Source: Glycomyces buryatensis
Lineage (GTDB): Bacteria > Actinomycetota > Actinomycetes > Mycobacteriales > Micromonosporaceae
DNA length: 64,000 nt
Direction of reading: 5' to 3'
NCBI RefSeq assembly: GCF_004912275.1
Contig: NZ_STGY01000071.1
Location: 123,706-187,705 of the forward strand
Shown: piece by piece, positions 25,588 to 33,399 of the stretch
Layout: every line of letters starts with the position of its first letter
How positions within the stretch are numbered: position 1 is the stretch's first letter
Program-made: the position numbers and the translations under genes
Notes under the pieces: generated by a model
The model's database searches: none
What the model saw: the letters and a program-made list of their open reading frames with translations, nothing else
Told to the model about the DNA's origin: nothing

Positions 25588-26039
25588 GCCGCTTCCCGCA
25601 GGTCGGCACGCAGGACCTTGTCGAATTGGCGGCCCCAGACCGTGGTGTACACGGCGATGACGAGGCCGGTGATCGGCGTGAACCAGCGGAGTTCCATGCC
25701 GATGCTGAAGGCCGCTCCGACGATCCCGATGACGAGGAGGACCACGACGAAGCGAAAGAGGCTGCGGCGGGACTTCGGTCCGGCCTCGTAGCCATTGATC
25801 CACACGCCGGCCACGCGGCGGTAGGTGTAGACGAGACCGACGAGTCCCGCCGTGTAGACGACGAGCAGCACCGAGAAGTGGACGCCGCCGGTGACGGCGG
25901 CGACCAGCCCGCCGACGAGGACGCCGAGGGCCGGGTGGTACCACCACGGGGTGTAGAGCCGGTCGGCGATGTCCGATCGGGACTGCTGGACGGAATCGAG
26001 GGCCGCTTGGGCCTCTTGGGGATTCACGCTACTTTCCAT
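25584..26039 (-). CDS. Membrane protein encoded with a winged-helix regulator
   Basis: The 151-residue protein has a soluble N-terminus (EAQAALDSVQQSRSDIADRL) and four membrane helices in two pairs (about 33-53, 55-72, 95-115, 117-135). The segment YTPWWYHPALG precedes the first helix. The family is not recognised. ATG 26039 lies seven bases after TAGACT (26052-26047), so the mRNA is probably leaderless. The stop overlaps the regulator start. This two-gene layout is common in actinobacteria; the membrane protein may sense or be the target, but this is inference. Confidence 0.75.
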   Translation of the reverse strand: MESSVNPQEAQAALDSVQQSRSDIADRLYTPWWYHPALGVLVGGLVAAVTGGVHFSVLLVVYTAGLVGLVYTYRRVAGVWINGYEAGPKSRRSLFRFVVVLLVIGIVGAAFSIGMELRWFTPITGLVIAVYTTVWGRQFDKVLRADLREAA

Positions 26040-26066
26040 GACGGAAAGTCTACCTGACGACTTTCC
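26031..26066. promoter_or_regulatory. Probable autoregulatory operator over the operon promoter
   Basis: GGAAAGTC (26043-26050) and GACTTTCC (26059-26066) form a perfect 8-bp inverted repeat with an 8-base spacer. A third copy, ACTTTCC (26031-26037), pairs with the middle element as well. The middle copy overlaps the -10 box of the membrane-protein/regulator operon and the outer copy lies just inside the coding start. The spacing suits a dimeric winged-helix repressor. Confidence 0.75.
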
Positions 26067-26256
26067 ATCTTGGCAAGTCGGCGGGAAAGATGTCGGACCC
26101 CGCGAGTAAACTTTTGCCTAGGGGCCCCCTTGGACTACCTGCTTCGGCGTGCCCTGCTTGCGATCACCCCGCGATCACCCCTGCGACAAATGCCGCACAC
26201 ACGGCGATGCCCTGCGGTTCTGGGCGATCCCGATACACCTGAGTACGCTCGAAATC

Positions 26257-27084
26257 ATGAGCGAACTGAGCACATCGATGATCCTGTCCAGCGGCGTCGC
26301 GATTCCTCGCTACGGCTACGGCACATTCAAGATCGACGACGACGGCGCGCAGGCCGCCGTCGAGACCGCGCTCGAAACCGGCTACCGCCTCATCGACACC
26401 GCCGTCGGGTACCAGAACGAGGTCGGCGTCGGCCGCGCCATCGCCACCGGCGCCAAACGCGAGGAGGTCTTCCTGACCAGCAAGGTCTGGGACCACGGCC
26501 ACGAGGACGTCCGCCGAAATCTCCAGGAATCCCTGGAGCGCTTGAACACCGAGTACCTCGACCTGTACCTCCTGCACTGGCCGCGCCCGTCCGTGGACAA
26601 ATACGTCGAGTCCTGGCAGGCGCTGCTCGACGCCCGTTCCGAGGGGCTGATCCGGGCCGCGGGCGTGTCGAACTTCCTGCCCGAGCACCTCGATCGCCTT
26701 GAGGACGAGACCGGTGCCCTGCCCGAGCTCAACCAGGTCGAGCTCCACCCGTACTTCAGCCAGCCCGAGCTGCGGGACTACCACAATGAGCACGCCATCG
26801 CGACCGAGTCGTGGGGGCCGCTGGGACTGCGCTCCGGTTCGCTGTTCGAAGAGCCCGTCGTGCAGGTGATCGCCGAGGCCCATGGCAGGACTCCGGCGCA
26901 GGTCGTGCTGCGCTGGAACCTCCAGCGGGGCAACGTGGTCATCCCGAAGTCGGTCACGCCCGAGCGCATCCGCGAGAACTGGCAGGTGCTCGACTTCGAA
27001 CTGACGCCGTCGGACCTGTCCCAGATCGACACCCTCGACACGGGCGAACGCCAGGGCGGCGACCCGCTCACCGTCGGCGGCTGA
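26257..27084 (+). CDS. Aldo/keto reductase (second copy)
   Basis: The 275-residue protein is a paralogue of the reductase at 24378-25214, with D47, Y52, K76 and H107 (DTAVGYQNE, TSKVW, LLHWP) and shared blocks such as GVSNFLPEHL and HAIATESWGPLG. It should reduce carbonyls with NADPH. ATG 26257 follows TACGCT (26244-26249) by seven bases, so the mRNA is probably leaderless. The two copies flank the regulator/membrane-protein operon on either side. The 190 bases before its promoter contain only the divergent operator. Confidence 0.9.
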   Translation: MSELSTSMILSSGVAIPRYGYGTFKIDDDGAQAAVETALETGYRLIDTAVGYQNEVGVGRAIATGAKREEVFLTSKVWDHGHEDVRRNLQESLERLNTEYLDLYLLHWPRPSVDKYVESWQALLDARSEGLIRAAGVSNFLPEHLDRLEDETGALPELNQVELHPYFSQPELRDYHNEHAIATESWGPLGLRSGSLFEEPVVQVIAEAHGRTPAQVVLRWNLQRGNVVIPKSVTPERIRENWQVLDFELTPSDLSQIDTLDTGERQGGDPLTVGG

Positions 27085-27103
27085 GCATCGTAGATTCCTC
27101 CAC

Positions 27104-27135
27104 GGCCGCCGCATGCCCGAGGGCAATCGGCGGCC
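27104..27135 (+). terminator. Possible hairpin after the second aldo/keto reductase
   Basis: GGCCGCCG and CGGCGGCC form a perfect 8-bp outer stem, with GCCC/GGGC able to extend it inside. There is no U-run, so termination is uncertain. Confidence 0.4.
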
Positions 27136-27162
27136 TGTGCTCTGGTGGGTGAGAATGTGCCG

Positions 27163-27855
27163 ATGGACGATTGCCTGATCGCCTTGGTGCACAGCCCGCT
27201 GACGGGCCCGTCCGCCTGGGAACCGGTGGCCGCCTCGCTGCGAGAGCGCGGCTTCCGGGTCGTGGTGCCCGCATTCGGCGAGGTCTTCGCATCCGCGGGA
27301 CCGTACTATCAGGCGGCGGCCGACGCGATCGGCGGCCGGATTCCACCCGGCATCCCGGTGGTCCTGGTGGCGCACAGCGGGGCGGGCGCACTGCTGCCGT
27401 CGATCGAGACGGCCGTTCCCGGGACGATCGGCGCGGTGTTCGTCGACGCGCTGCTGCCGCATCCCGGCCGGTCCTGGTTCGACACCGTTCCGCCCGAGTT
27501 TCGGGATCAGCTCCATGCCGTGGCCGAGCACGGGCGCCTGCCGAGGTGGAGCGACTGGTTCCCGCCGGAGACGATCGCCGAGCTCCTGCCGGATCCCGGC
27601 CAGCGCGAACGGTTCATCTCCGAGCTTCCGCGCCTACCGCTCTCCTATTTCGAGGAGGCCGCGCCCGATCCGCCGCGGTGGCCGGCGGGCTGGTGTGGGT
27701 ACCTGCAACTCAGCGAGGCCTACGACGTCGAGGCCGCCGAGGCGGCGCGATCGGGCTGGTCGGTCGACCGTCTCGACGGTGACCACCTGTCGATCGCGAC
27801 CCGCCCCGGCGACCTCGCCGAGTGCTTGGCGCGCATCGTCTTCGATCAGGAGTGA
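27163..27855 (+). CDS. Alpha/beta hydrolase
   Basis: The 230-residue protein has the alpha/beta-hydrolase fold: nucleophile S72 in VAHSGAGA, an acid probably in the VFVDALLPHPG strand or later, and histidine in GDHLSI near the end. It lacks a signal peptide, so it is cytoplasmic. Similar short hydrolases act on esters or amides; the substrate is unknown. The start is placed at ATG 27163 (GGTGAG upstream); GTG 27145 is also in frame. Its last 10 bases overlap the end of the convergent membrane-protein gene. Confidence 0.78.
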   Translation: MDDCLIALVHSPLTGPSAWEPVAASLRERGFRVVVPAFGEVFASAGPYYQAAADAIGGRIPPGIPVVLVAHSGAGALLPSIETAVPGTIGAVFVDALLPHPGRSWFDTVPPEFRDQLHAVAEHGRLPRWSDWFPPETIAELLPDPGQRERFISELPRLPLSYFEEAAPDPPRWPAGWCGYLQLSEAYDVEAAEAARSGWSVDRLDGDHLSIATRPGDLAECLARIVFDQE

Positions 27856-28253
27856 ACGGGCACCGCACGTCGGCGGCGGGCCGCGGTGAGGGCGATCGAG
27901 CCGGCGGTGAGGGCGATCAGGACTCCCGCGATATTGACCGCCTGGCCCAGCATCGGGCCGCGGCCGGACTCGCCGGTGAGGTTGCCGATGCCGACCCCGC
28001 CGACGATGCCTTCGATGCTGAAGCCGATGACGTTGGACAGTCCGAGGAGCAGCGGGAAGAGCGCCGCCCAAGTCGATCGGCCCCTGGTCAGCACGAAGAA
28101 CGCGAGCATGGTCGAGGTGATGAGCATGCCCGGGGGCGGGTAGATCGGGAATTCGACCCCGACGGCCCACAGGATCCCGATCCCGGAGGCGGCCAGGCCG
28201 AGTCCGGCGGCGGCGGTGATCTCGGGCTTGGTCCAGGCGGTCTTGGCGTTCAT
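27846..28253 (-). CDS. Four-helix membrane protein, function unknown
   Basis: From ATG 28253 (AGGAG six bases upstream) the product is 135 residues with four membrane helices (about 13-33, 40-58, 66-86, 100-122) and a basic C-terminus. The glycine-rich loop EGIVGGVGIGNLTGESGRGP links helices 3 and 4. No family is recognised. It is convergent with and overlaps the hydrolase gene by 10 bases, so only one of the two is likely to be strongly transcribed at a time. Confidence 0.68.
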   Translation of the reverse strand: MNAKTAWTKPEITAAAGLGLAASGIGILWAVGVEFPIYPPPGMLITSTMLAFFVLTRGRSTWAALFPLLLGLSNVIGFSIEGIVGGVGIGNLTGESGRGPMLGQAVNIAGVLIALTAGSIALTAARRRRAVPVHS

Positions 28254-28369
28254 TGGGGGCTCCTTCGTCGGTTGCTTATGCCCCAATGTTCGAACGCGAA
28301 GGCACGCAGTCACCTCCGCGTCCGAACGCAAACCGGTCTACGCACTGCGACGTACACCCTTTGCGGGTC

Positions 28370-29035
28370 TCAGCCGATGCCGTGGCGGACCGCCCACAGG
28401 GCCGCCTGGGTTCGGTCGGCGGCGTCGATGCGGCGCAGGAGGTTGGTGACGTGGGTCTTGACGGTCTTCTCCGAGACGCCGAGGGCCCTGGCGATCTGGC
28501 GGTTGGTCTGGCCCTTGGCGATGAGGCCGAGGACCTGGCTTTCGCGCGGGGTCAGTTCCGGGGCGGCGGAGGCGGAGGTTCCGGACATGAGGCCTCGCAG
28601 CGCGGCCGGCGAGAGCAGGGCCTGTCCGGCGTGGACGGTGCGGATGGCGGCGGTGAGGGCGTCGGGGTCGATGTCCTTGTAGACGAATCCGGCGGCGCCC
28701 GCGGCGATGGCCGCCGGGACGCGTTCGACGTCGGTCGCGGACGTCAGGACGAGGACGCGCGGCGCGTCCTTCCCGAGGCGTTCGAGGACGCCCTGGCCGT
28801 CGAGGCCGGGCATCTTGAGGTCGAGGAGGACCACGTCGGGGCTCAGGGAGGCAATGGATTCGAGGGCTTCTTCGCCGCCGGAGGCCTCGCCGACGACCTG
28901 GAGGTCCGCTTCAAGTTCGAGGTAGGCGCGGAGGCCCTGGCGGACCACGGGGTGGTCGTCCACGAGAAGCAGTCGGATCGACCCACTTGCCTTCGTGTCA
29001 TTCACCGTCGTGTCATTCACCGTTCTGTCATTCAC
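28370..29035 (-). CDS. LuxR/NarL-type response regulator
   Basis: The 221-residue protein has a receiver domain (residues 20-135; phospho-acceptor D72 in LLDLKMPG, K123-type lysine in FVYKD) and a C-terminal LuxR helix-turn-helix (about 155-215: TPRESQVLGLIAKGQTNRQIA, listed as positions). It should be phosphorylated by the kinase encoded immediately upstream, whose stop it overlaps by 8 bases. The start codon is GTG within a threefold 15-bp repeat, so three in-frame GTG-Asn-Asp starts exist (29035, 29020, 29005). Target genes are unknown. Confidence 0.92.
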   Translation of the reverse strand: MNDRTVNDTTVNDTKASGSIRLLLVDDHPVVRQGLRAYLELEADLQVVGEASGGEEALESIASLSPDVVLLDLKMPGLDGQGVLERLGKDAPRVLVLTSATDVERVPAAIAAGAAGFVYKDIDPDALTAAIRTVHAGQALLSPAALRGLMSGTSASAAPELTPRESQVLGLIAKGQTNRQIARALGVSEKTVKTHVTNLLRRIDAADRTQAALWAVRHGIG

Positions 29036-29040
29036 GGTCG
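28996..29040. repeat. Three 15-bp tandem repeats across the kinase/regulator junction
   Basis: Three units of 15 bases (consensus on the plus strand TGTCATTCACCGTCG, with 1-2 changes) occupy 28996-29040. On the minus strand each unit holds GTGAATGAC, that is a TGA for the kinase frame and a GTG start for the regulator frame. The first copy is used as the real junction; the other two lengthen the regulator's N-terminus by ten residues. Confidence 0.9.
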
Positions 29041-30149
29041 AGCTCCAAGGTCACTGTCGTGCCGGCGCCGGGGGCGGTCTCCACCAGCAGGTTGCCGCCG
29101 AGGGCCAGCGCCCGTTCGCGCATGGAGAGCAGGCCGAGGCCGCGGGTGGCGGCCTCGTCGGCTTCGAAGCCGGCGCCGTCGTCGACGACGGTGATGCGTT
29201 CGGCCTCGACGGTCACCTGGACGTGCCGGGCGCGGGCGTGGCGGAAGGCGTTGCCGAGGGCCTCTTGGACCAGGCGAAGCACTTCGACCTCGCCGTCGCG
29301 GGTCAGGTCGATCGGGGAGCGCACCTCGATGGCGACGTCGGTGTCGTGGAGCCGGTCGAGCAGGGCGACGTGGCGGCGCAGCGTCTCGACCAGGCCGTGG
29401 GTGTCCAGGTCGGCGGGGCGCAGCTCCACGATGACGCCGCGCAGTTCGGCGATCGCGTCGGCGGCCAGGGTCTCGACCTCCTCCAGCCGCCGGGCGGCCT
29501 CGTCGGGGTCGATGGCGACGAGCTTCGCCGCCGCGCGCGTCGAAAGCCGCAGCGAGAACAGCCGCTGCATGACCGCGTCGTGGAGTTCGCGGGCGAGCCG
29601 GTTGCGCTCCTCGACCACGGTCAGCTCGCGGCTGCGTTCGTACAGTCGCGCATTGGTGAGCGCGATGGCGGCGTGGGAGGCGATCAGCTCGATCAGCTCG
29701 GTGTCGGCCTCGGTGAAGCCGGGCCCGCCGAGATCGTTGGTGAGCACCACGATCCCCAGGGTCCGGTCGCCCTCGAGGATGGGGACGCCGAGGAGTGCGG
29801 CCATCGTCGGGTGGGCCTTGGGCCACCACTGGTGGCGCGGATCGTGGCGCAGGTCGTCCAGGCGGATCGGCTCGGTCTCGGTGAGGATCGCGGCGAGCAT
29901 GCCGTGCTGGCGGGGCAGCGGCCCGATCTTCAGGCGCTGCTCCTCGCCGATGCCGTCGGTGATGAACTCCGCGAAGCCGCCGGCGTCGTCGGGGATGCCG
30001 ATGGCGGCGTAGTCCGCGCCGACCAGGCGGCGCGCCGAGGACACGATCACCTCCAGCACCTGGTGCACGGACAGGTGACGGGTGATCGCACCGACCGCTG
30101 CCGACACTTCGTGCAGCAGGGCGGTGGGCTCGGATTGGGAGGCGGTCAC
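29028..30149 (-). CDS. GAF-domain sensor histidine kinase (HisKA_3 type)
   Basis: The 373-residue cytoplasmic kinase has one GAF domain (about 20-165), a HisKA_3 dimerisation segment with phospho-accepting H190 (RELHDAVMQRLFSL), and an HATPase domain (EALGNAFRHARA, DDGAGF, GLLSMRERALALGG). It resembles the C-terminal half of DevS-type sensors, with one GAF rather than two; whether it binds heme or another ligand is not evident. GTG 30149 lies six bases after TAGGTT (30161-30156), so the mRNA is probably leaderless. It is followed by its response regulator. It is divergent from the SDR gene, which also has a leaderless-type start. Confidence 0.9.
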   Translation of the reverse strand: MTASQSEPTALLHEVSAAVGAITRHLSVHQVLEVIVSSARRLVGADYAAIGIPDDAGGFAEFITDGIGEEQRLKIGPLPRQHGMLAAILTETEPIRLDDLRHDPRHQWWPKAHPTMAALLGVPILEGDRTLGIVVLTNDLGGPGFTEADTELIELIASHAAIALTNARLYERSRELTVVEERNRLARELHDAVMQRLFSLRLSTRAAAKLVAIDPDEAARRLEEVETLAADAIAELRGVIVELRPADLDTHGLVETLRRHVALLDRLHDTDVAIEVRSPIDLTRDGEVEVLRLVQEALGNAFRHARARHVQVTVEAERITVVDDGAGFEADEAATRGLGLLSMRERALALGGNLLVETAPGAGTTVTLELDRE

Positions 30150-30271
30150 CCCTACAACCTAGTCGAGGGAGCGCCCGCTCACCTCGTTCGCAGGTCTTAG
30201 GACCAGCGGACCGGGACCGACCGCGACCTCAGCCGGATGTGCGGAAGCGGCGGCGGCCATAGCGTGGGGCC

Positions 30272-30988
30272 ATGGTTGACAACGAATCTCGCACCGCACT
30301 GATCACCGGGGCATCGGCCGGACTGGGCGAAGCCCTCGCCGAGCACCTCGCCGCCGACGGCTGGAACCTGATCCTCACCGCCCGCGGGGAAGAGCGCCTG
30401 GCGAAGACCGCCGAGCGGCTCGGAGCCGAATACCTGGCCGGGGACCTCGCCTGGGACGCCGCACACCGCGAACGGTTGGTCGCCTTGGCCCAAGACCGGA
30501 TCGACCTGCTGGTCAACAATGCCTCGACGCTCGGCCAGTTGCCGCTGCCGACGCTGGACAAGGCGGACCTGTCGGTCTGGCCGGACGTGTTCGAACTGAA
30601 CATGCGCGCCCCGATCCACCTGGCGCAGCTGGCGCTTCCGTCGCTGCGGCGGCGCCGGGGCGCGATCGTGAACATCACCTCCGACGCGGCCACCGGGCCG
30701 TATCCGACCTGGGGCGCTTACGGCGCTTCGAAGGCCGCCCTCGACCAGCTCTCGAACGTGCTCGCCGCCGAGGAACCTGACGTGCGCGTCTGGTCCCTCG
30801 ACCCCGGCGAGATGCGCACGGCGATGCTCACCGCCGCCGTGGGCGAGGCCGATGCCGCCGAGGCCGGCGACCCCGCCGATTCGGCGGCCGCGATCGTCCG
30901 CCTCGTCGAGGCGCGGCCCGCGAGCGGCCGGTACGAGGCCAAGGCGTTCAAGGAAGGCTCGAACCCCCCGGAAGGCAGCAGAGAATGA
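30272..30988 (+). CDS. Short-chain dehydrogenase/reductase
   Basis: The 238-residue Rossmann-fold protein shows the cofactor motif TGASAGLGE (12-20), NNAS (about 86), catalytic serine in NITSDAATG and YGASK. It is an NAD(P)-dependent oxidoreductase of unknown substrate. ATG 30272 follows TAGCGT (30260-30265) by six bases, indicating a leaderless mRNA. Its stop overlaps the start of the QueA-like gene (ATGA), which ties the two functions together. Confidence 0.87.
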   Translation: MVDNESRTALITGASAGLGEALAEHLAADGWNLILTARGEERLAKTAERLGAEYLAGDLAWDAAHRERLVALAQDRIDLLVNNASTLGQLPLPTLDKADLSVWPDVFELNMRAPIHLAQLALPSLRRRRGAIVNITSDAATGPYPTWGAYGASKAALDQLSNVLAAEEPDVRVWSLDPGEMRTAMLTAAVGEADAAEAGDPADSAAAIVRLVEARPASGRYEAKAFKEGSNPPEGSRE

Positions 30989-31995
30989 GTACGACCTTGG
31001 TTTCCCCCTTCGGTTTCGCACTGGAGGCCGCTTTGGAGGCGAATCAGCCCGCCGAGGTCCGCGGCGCCTCGCGCTCGGACGTGCGGATGCTGGTGACCGA
31101 CAAGGCGACCGGCCAGATCAGCCACCGCCACTTCGAGGACCTGCCGGCGCTCGTGCGCCCCGGCGACCTGCTCGTGGTGAACAACTCCACCACGCTGCCC
31201 GCGTCGGTACCCACGAAGCAGGGCTGGCGTGTCCACTTCTCCTCCACCCGGCCCGACGGCTCGTGGCTGGTGGAACTGCGCGACGGACAACGGCCCTACC
31301 TGGGCGAGGTCCCCGGACGCCAGGTCCATCTCGCCGGCGGCGTGGTGCTGGAACTCGAGGCGCGCTTCGGCAAGCGGCTGTGGGTGACCCGGCCGCCGCT
31401 CGCCTCGGTGCCGGACTACCTCGCGCGCTTCGGCAAGCCCATCCGCTACTCCTACGTCGACCGCGACTGGCCGGTCAGCGCCTACCAGACGGCGTTCGCT
31501 ACCGTCCCCGGATCGGCCGAGATGCCCAGCGCGGCAAGGCCGTTCACGCCGGAGATCGTGACGCGGCTGGTCTCGGCCGGGATCGGGATCGCCCCGATCA
31601 CCCTCCACACCGGGGTGGCCTCCCTGGAGAGCGACGAGGATCCGTACCCGGAGTGGTTCGAGGTCGGCGAGTACACCGCCCGCGCGGTGAACGCCGCCAA
31701 GGATTCCGGCGGTCGGGTGATCGCGGTGGGCACGACCGCCGTGCGCGCCTTGGAGAGCGCGGCCGACGGCGGCCGGGCGTTCGCCGCCTCTGGCCACACC
31801 GACCGGATCATCTCGCTCGACGACCCGCCGGTCGTCGTGGACGGGCTGCTGACCGGCCTCCACGAGCCGCGCTCGACGCACCTGGCGATGCTGGAGGCCC
31901 TGTGCGAGACCGAGCTGCTGCGCGAGTCCTACGAGGCGGCGATCGAGGCCCGCTATCTGTGGCACGAGTTCGGCGACGTGCACCTCATCGCGTGA
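30985..31995 (+). CDS. QueA-like S-adenosylmethionine:tRNA ribosyltransferase-isomerase
   Basis: The 336-residue protein has the QueA fold and blocks: RPGDLLVVNNSTTLPA, AYQTAFATVPGSAEMPSAARPFT, ITLHTGVASL, EYTARAVNAAK, VGTTAVRALESA and LLTGLHEPRSTHLAML. QueA adds the ribosyl part of SAM to preQ1-modified tRNA in queuosine synthesis. Here it is translationally coupled to an SDR rather than to tgt, and no other queuosine gene is in the window, so a different substrate is possible. A 19-bp hairpin follows immediately. Confidence 0.85.
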   Translation: MSTTLVSPFGFALEAALEANQPAEVRGASRSDVRMLVTDKATGQISHRHFEDLPALVRPGDLLVVNNSTTLPASVPTKQGWRVHFSSTRPDGSWLVELRDGQRPYLGEVPGRQVHLAGGVVLELEARFGKRLWVTRPPLASVPDYLARFGKPIRYSYVDRDWPVSAYQTAFATVPGSAEMPSAARPFTPEIVTRLVSAGIGIAPITLHTGVASLESDEDPYPEWFEVGEYTARAVNAAKDSGGRVIAVGTTAVRALESAADGGRAFAASGHTDRIISLDDPPVVVDGLLTGLHEPRSTHLAMLEALCETELLRESYEAAIEARYLWHEFGDVHLIA

Positions 31996-32000
31996 GGTCT

Positions 32001-32056
32001 CCCGGCGGCCTCGGCGGACCGATATCTACGTCCGCCGAGGCCGCCGGGTATGTTTT
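32001..32056 (+). terminator. Strong terminator after the SDR/QueA-like operon
   Basis: A perfect 19-bp stem (arms 32001-32019 and 32030-32048) with a 10-base loop CGATATCTAC is followed by TATGTTTTG. It begins 5 bases after the stop codon. Confidence 0.9.
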
Positions 32057-32082
32057 GCCCCTGCTTTCAAAGGGGGATCCGC

Positions 32083-32475
32083 ATGGCAGCCAGGAAGCCG
32101 CTCCTGCCCGACACTCCGGGGCTCGCAGTGGTCAGCGCGGTGCTCGCGCTGGCCGTGGCCGTGGTCGTCTTCATCGCCTCGATGCCCGGCGAGGAGCGCG
32201 TCCTGATGTACGAGGGCAGCGAGGTCTCCCCGTCCACCACGTGCGAGAGGGTGAACGCGGACGGCGAGACCGTCAGGGCCGCGTGCGTCGAGGTCGGGAC
32301 CTACGAAGAGCGTGAGACCGGCTGGGGGGTGCCGGGAGTCGTCGCGGCGGTCGTCCTCGCCGGGCTCGCCGCCGTGGTCCTCTGCGCGCTCCCGGCCCAG
32401 ATCCGGGAGCGCCGCCGCCGTGAGGCCCAGGCCCGCGAGTTCGCCACCGACGATGACGACCGGCAGGGCCGATAG
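32083..32475 (+). CDS. Two-helix membrane protein, function unknown
   Basis: From ATG 32083 (GGGGG six bases upstream) the product is 130 residues: a helix at about 14-36, an extracytoplasmic loop of about 45 residues with two cysteines (TTCERVN, RAACVEV) that could form a disulfide, a second helix at about 85-107, and a charged cytoplasmic tail (IRERRRREAQAREF). No family is recognised. It is isolated by the terminator upstream and a convergent toxin gene downstream. Confidence 0.65.
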   Translation: MAARKPLLPDTPGLAVVSAVLALAVAVVVFIASMPGEERVLMYEGSEVSPSTTCERVNADGETVRAACVEVGTYEERETGWGVPGVVAAVVLAGLAAVVLCALPAQIRERRRREAQAREFATDDDDRQGR

Positions 32476-32514
32476 TCAGTCCGTGTCCACCTGCGGATTG
32501 ACCGTGTCCGCTCT

Positions 32515-32868
32515 TCAGTCGGTCGCCTTCGGGTGACCTGTCCCGGCGTAAGTGAGCCAAACGGTACGCCGGTCATCGTCGATGAGGTACCAGAGGCGTC
32601 CGCCGCCGGTTACCTCGTACTGCCAGCGCTCGCAGGCAGACCCTTTCCAGCTCGCTAGTCCGAGGTCCCCTTTCAGCTGGTGCTGTCGGCTGGGATTCGC
32701 ACGGGAACGTGGGTCGGCCCGCAATTCTTCCCAAGCGCGCCGGAGATTCCCGGTTGCCTGCCGTTCCAGTTCCTCCCAGCCTTTGACAGCTGCCGAGTCG
32801 GCGAACCTCAGGTCGAATTCCATGTCGGTAGGCGGTGGTGCGACGCGGTCGCCTCGCTTCGGGCTCAA
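32515..32868 (-). CDS. RelE/HigB-like toxin of a type II toxin-antitoxin pair
   Basis: The 117-residue protein ends with a RelE-fold signature: QHQLKGDLGLASWKGSACERWQYEV followed by WYLIDDDRRTVWLTYAGTGHP (positions about 70-113), typical of mRNA-cutting ribosome-dependent toxins in actinobacteria. The start is TTG 32868, which overlaps the antitoxin stop (TTGA) and has GGAGG five bases upstream; ATG 32823 is an alternative. The order antitoxin then toxin, coupled translation, and an operator over the promoter all fit a toxin-antitoxin module. Catalytic residues cannot be assigned with certainty. Confidence 0.8.
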   Translation of the reverse strand: MSPKRGDRVAPPPTDMEFDLRFADSAAVKGWEELERQATGNLRRAWEELRADPRSRANPSRQHQLKGDLGLASWKGSACERWQYEVTGGGRLWYLIDDDRRTVWLTYAGTGHPKATD

Positions 32869-33338
32869 GCCGCCTCCTCAGGCGCGGAAATCGGGCCCAG
32901 GTCGCCCTCCGGCTCGGCCGTCAATCTGGTGTAGAGCTCGGGGTCGGCGTGAATCTCGGCCGAATGCCTCCACTGCTCAAGAAGCACCGCGATGGGGGCG
33001 AGATTGTGCAGCGATGCGGAGCCCTGTGCCACTTCGATCAGTTCCGACAGCATCTGGGCCCGATCGCGGTCGGGAAGGAACGTCGACCACGGAAGTGCTT
33101 CGGGGAGCACCCGGTAGATGGCGTCTGTGTCACCCCCGCGCGCGAGGCCTGCGAGCAACCGTGAGGTGAAATCGATGACCGTTGCGTCGCGGTCGGCCTG
33201 GTCCGCTCGACTCAGCGCGAGATCGGCAGAGCCTCTGCGGCGAAGCACGATCGAGCGAACCGTTTCGAGACGGGCAGCGGTCGCCGCGGGATGGTGCAGG
33301 AAATCTGAAAACGGCAAATCCTCATATGGCGCGGGCAT
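32865..33338 (-). CDS. Antitoxin-like partner protein
   Basis: The 157-residue protein begins MPAPYEDLPFSDFLHHPAAT and has LRRRGSADLALSRADQADRD and LAPIAVLLEQWRHSAEIHADPEL. It resembles the actinobacterial proteins encoded upstream of RelE-like toxins and described as prevent-host-death-like antitoxins; the N-terminal part would bind DNA and the C-terminal part the toxin. ATG 33338 follows TAGTGT (33350-33345) by six bases with GGAAG between, so initiation may be leaderless. The start codon lies inside an inverted repeat, which suggests autorepression. Confidence 0.75.
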   Translation of the reverse strand: MPAPYEDLPFSDFLHHPAATAARLETVRSIVLRRRGSADLALSRADQADRDATVIDFTSRLLAGLARGGDTDAIYRVLPEALPWSTFLPDRDRAQMLSELIEVAQGSASLHNLAPIAVLLEQWRHSAEIHADPELYTRLTAEPEGDLGPISAPEEAA

Positions 33339-33368
33339 ACTTCCACACTACCGTGGAGGTATGCCCGC
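33331..33368. promoter_or_regulatory. Inverted-repeat operator of the toxin-antitoxin pair
   Basis: Two 16-base arms, 33331-33346 and 33353-33368, match as an inverted repeat with one mismatch (GCGGGCATAC...GTATGCCCGC) around a 6-base centre. The left arm contains the antitoxin ATG and the centre overlaps the -10 box, so protein bound here would block the promoter. Confidence 0.8.
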
Positions 33369-33399
33369 GCGCAAGATTCTTGCTCAGCGTGCCCGCTGA

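Noticed and set aside
33361..33399. 12-codon plus-strand frame with good ribosome binding site in the toxin-antitoxin operator
   Set aside because: Its start signals are the inverted-repeat image of the antitoxin start region, and the frame is too short to judge as coding.
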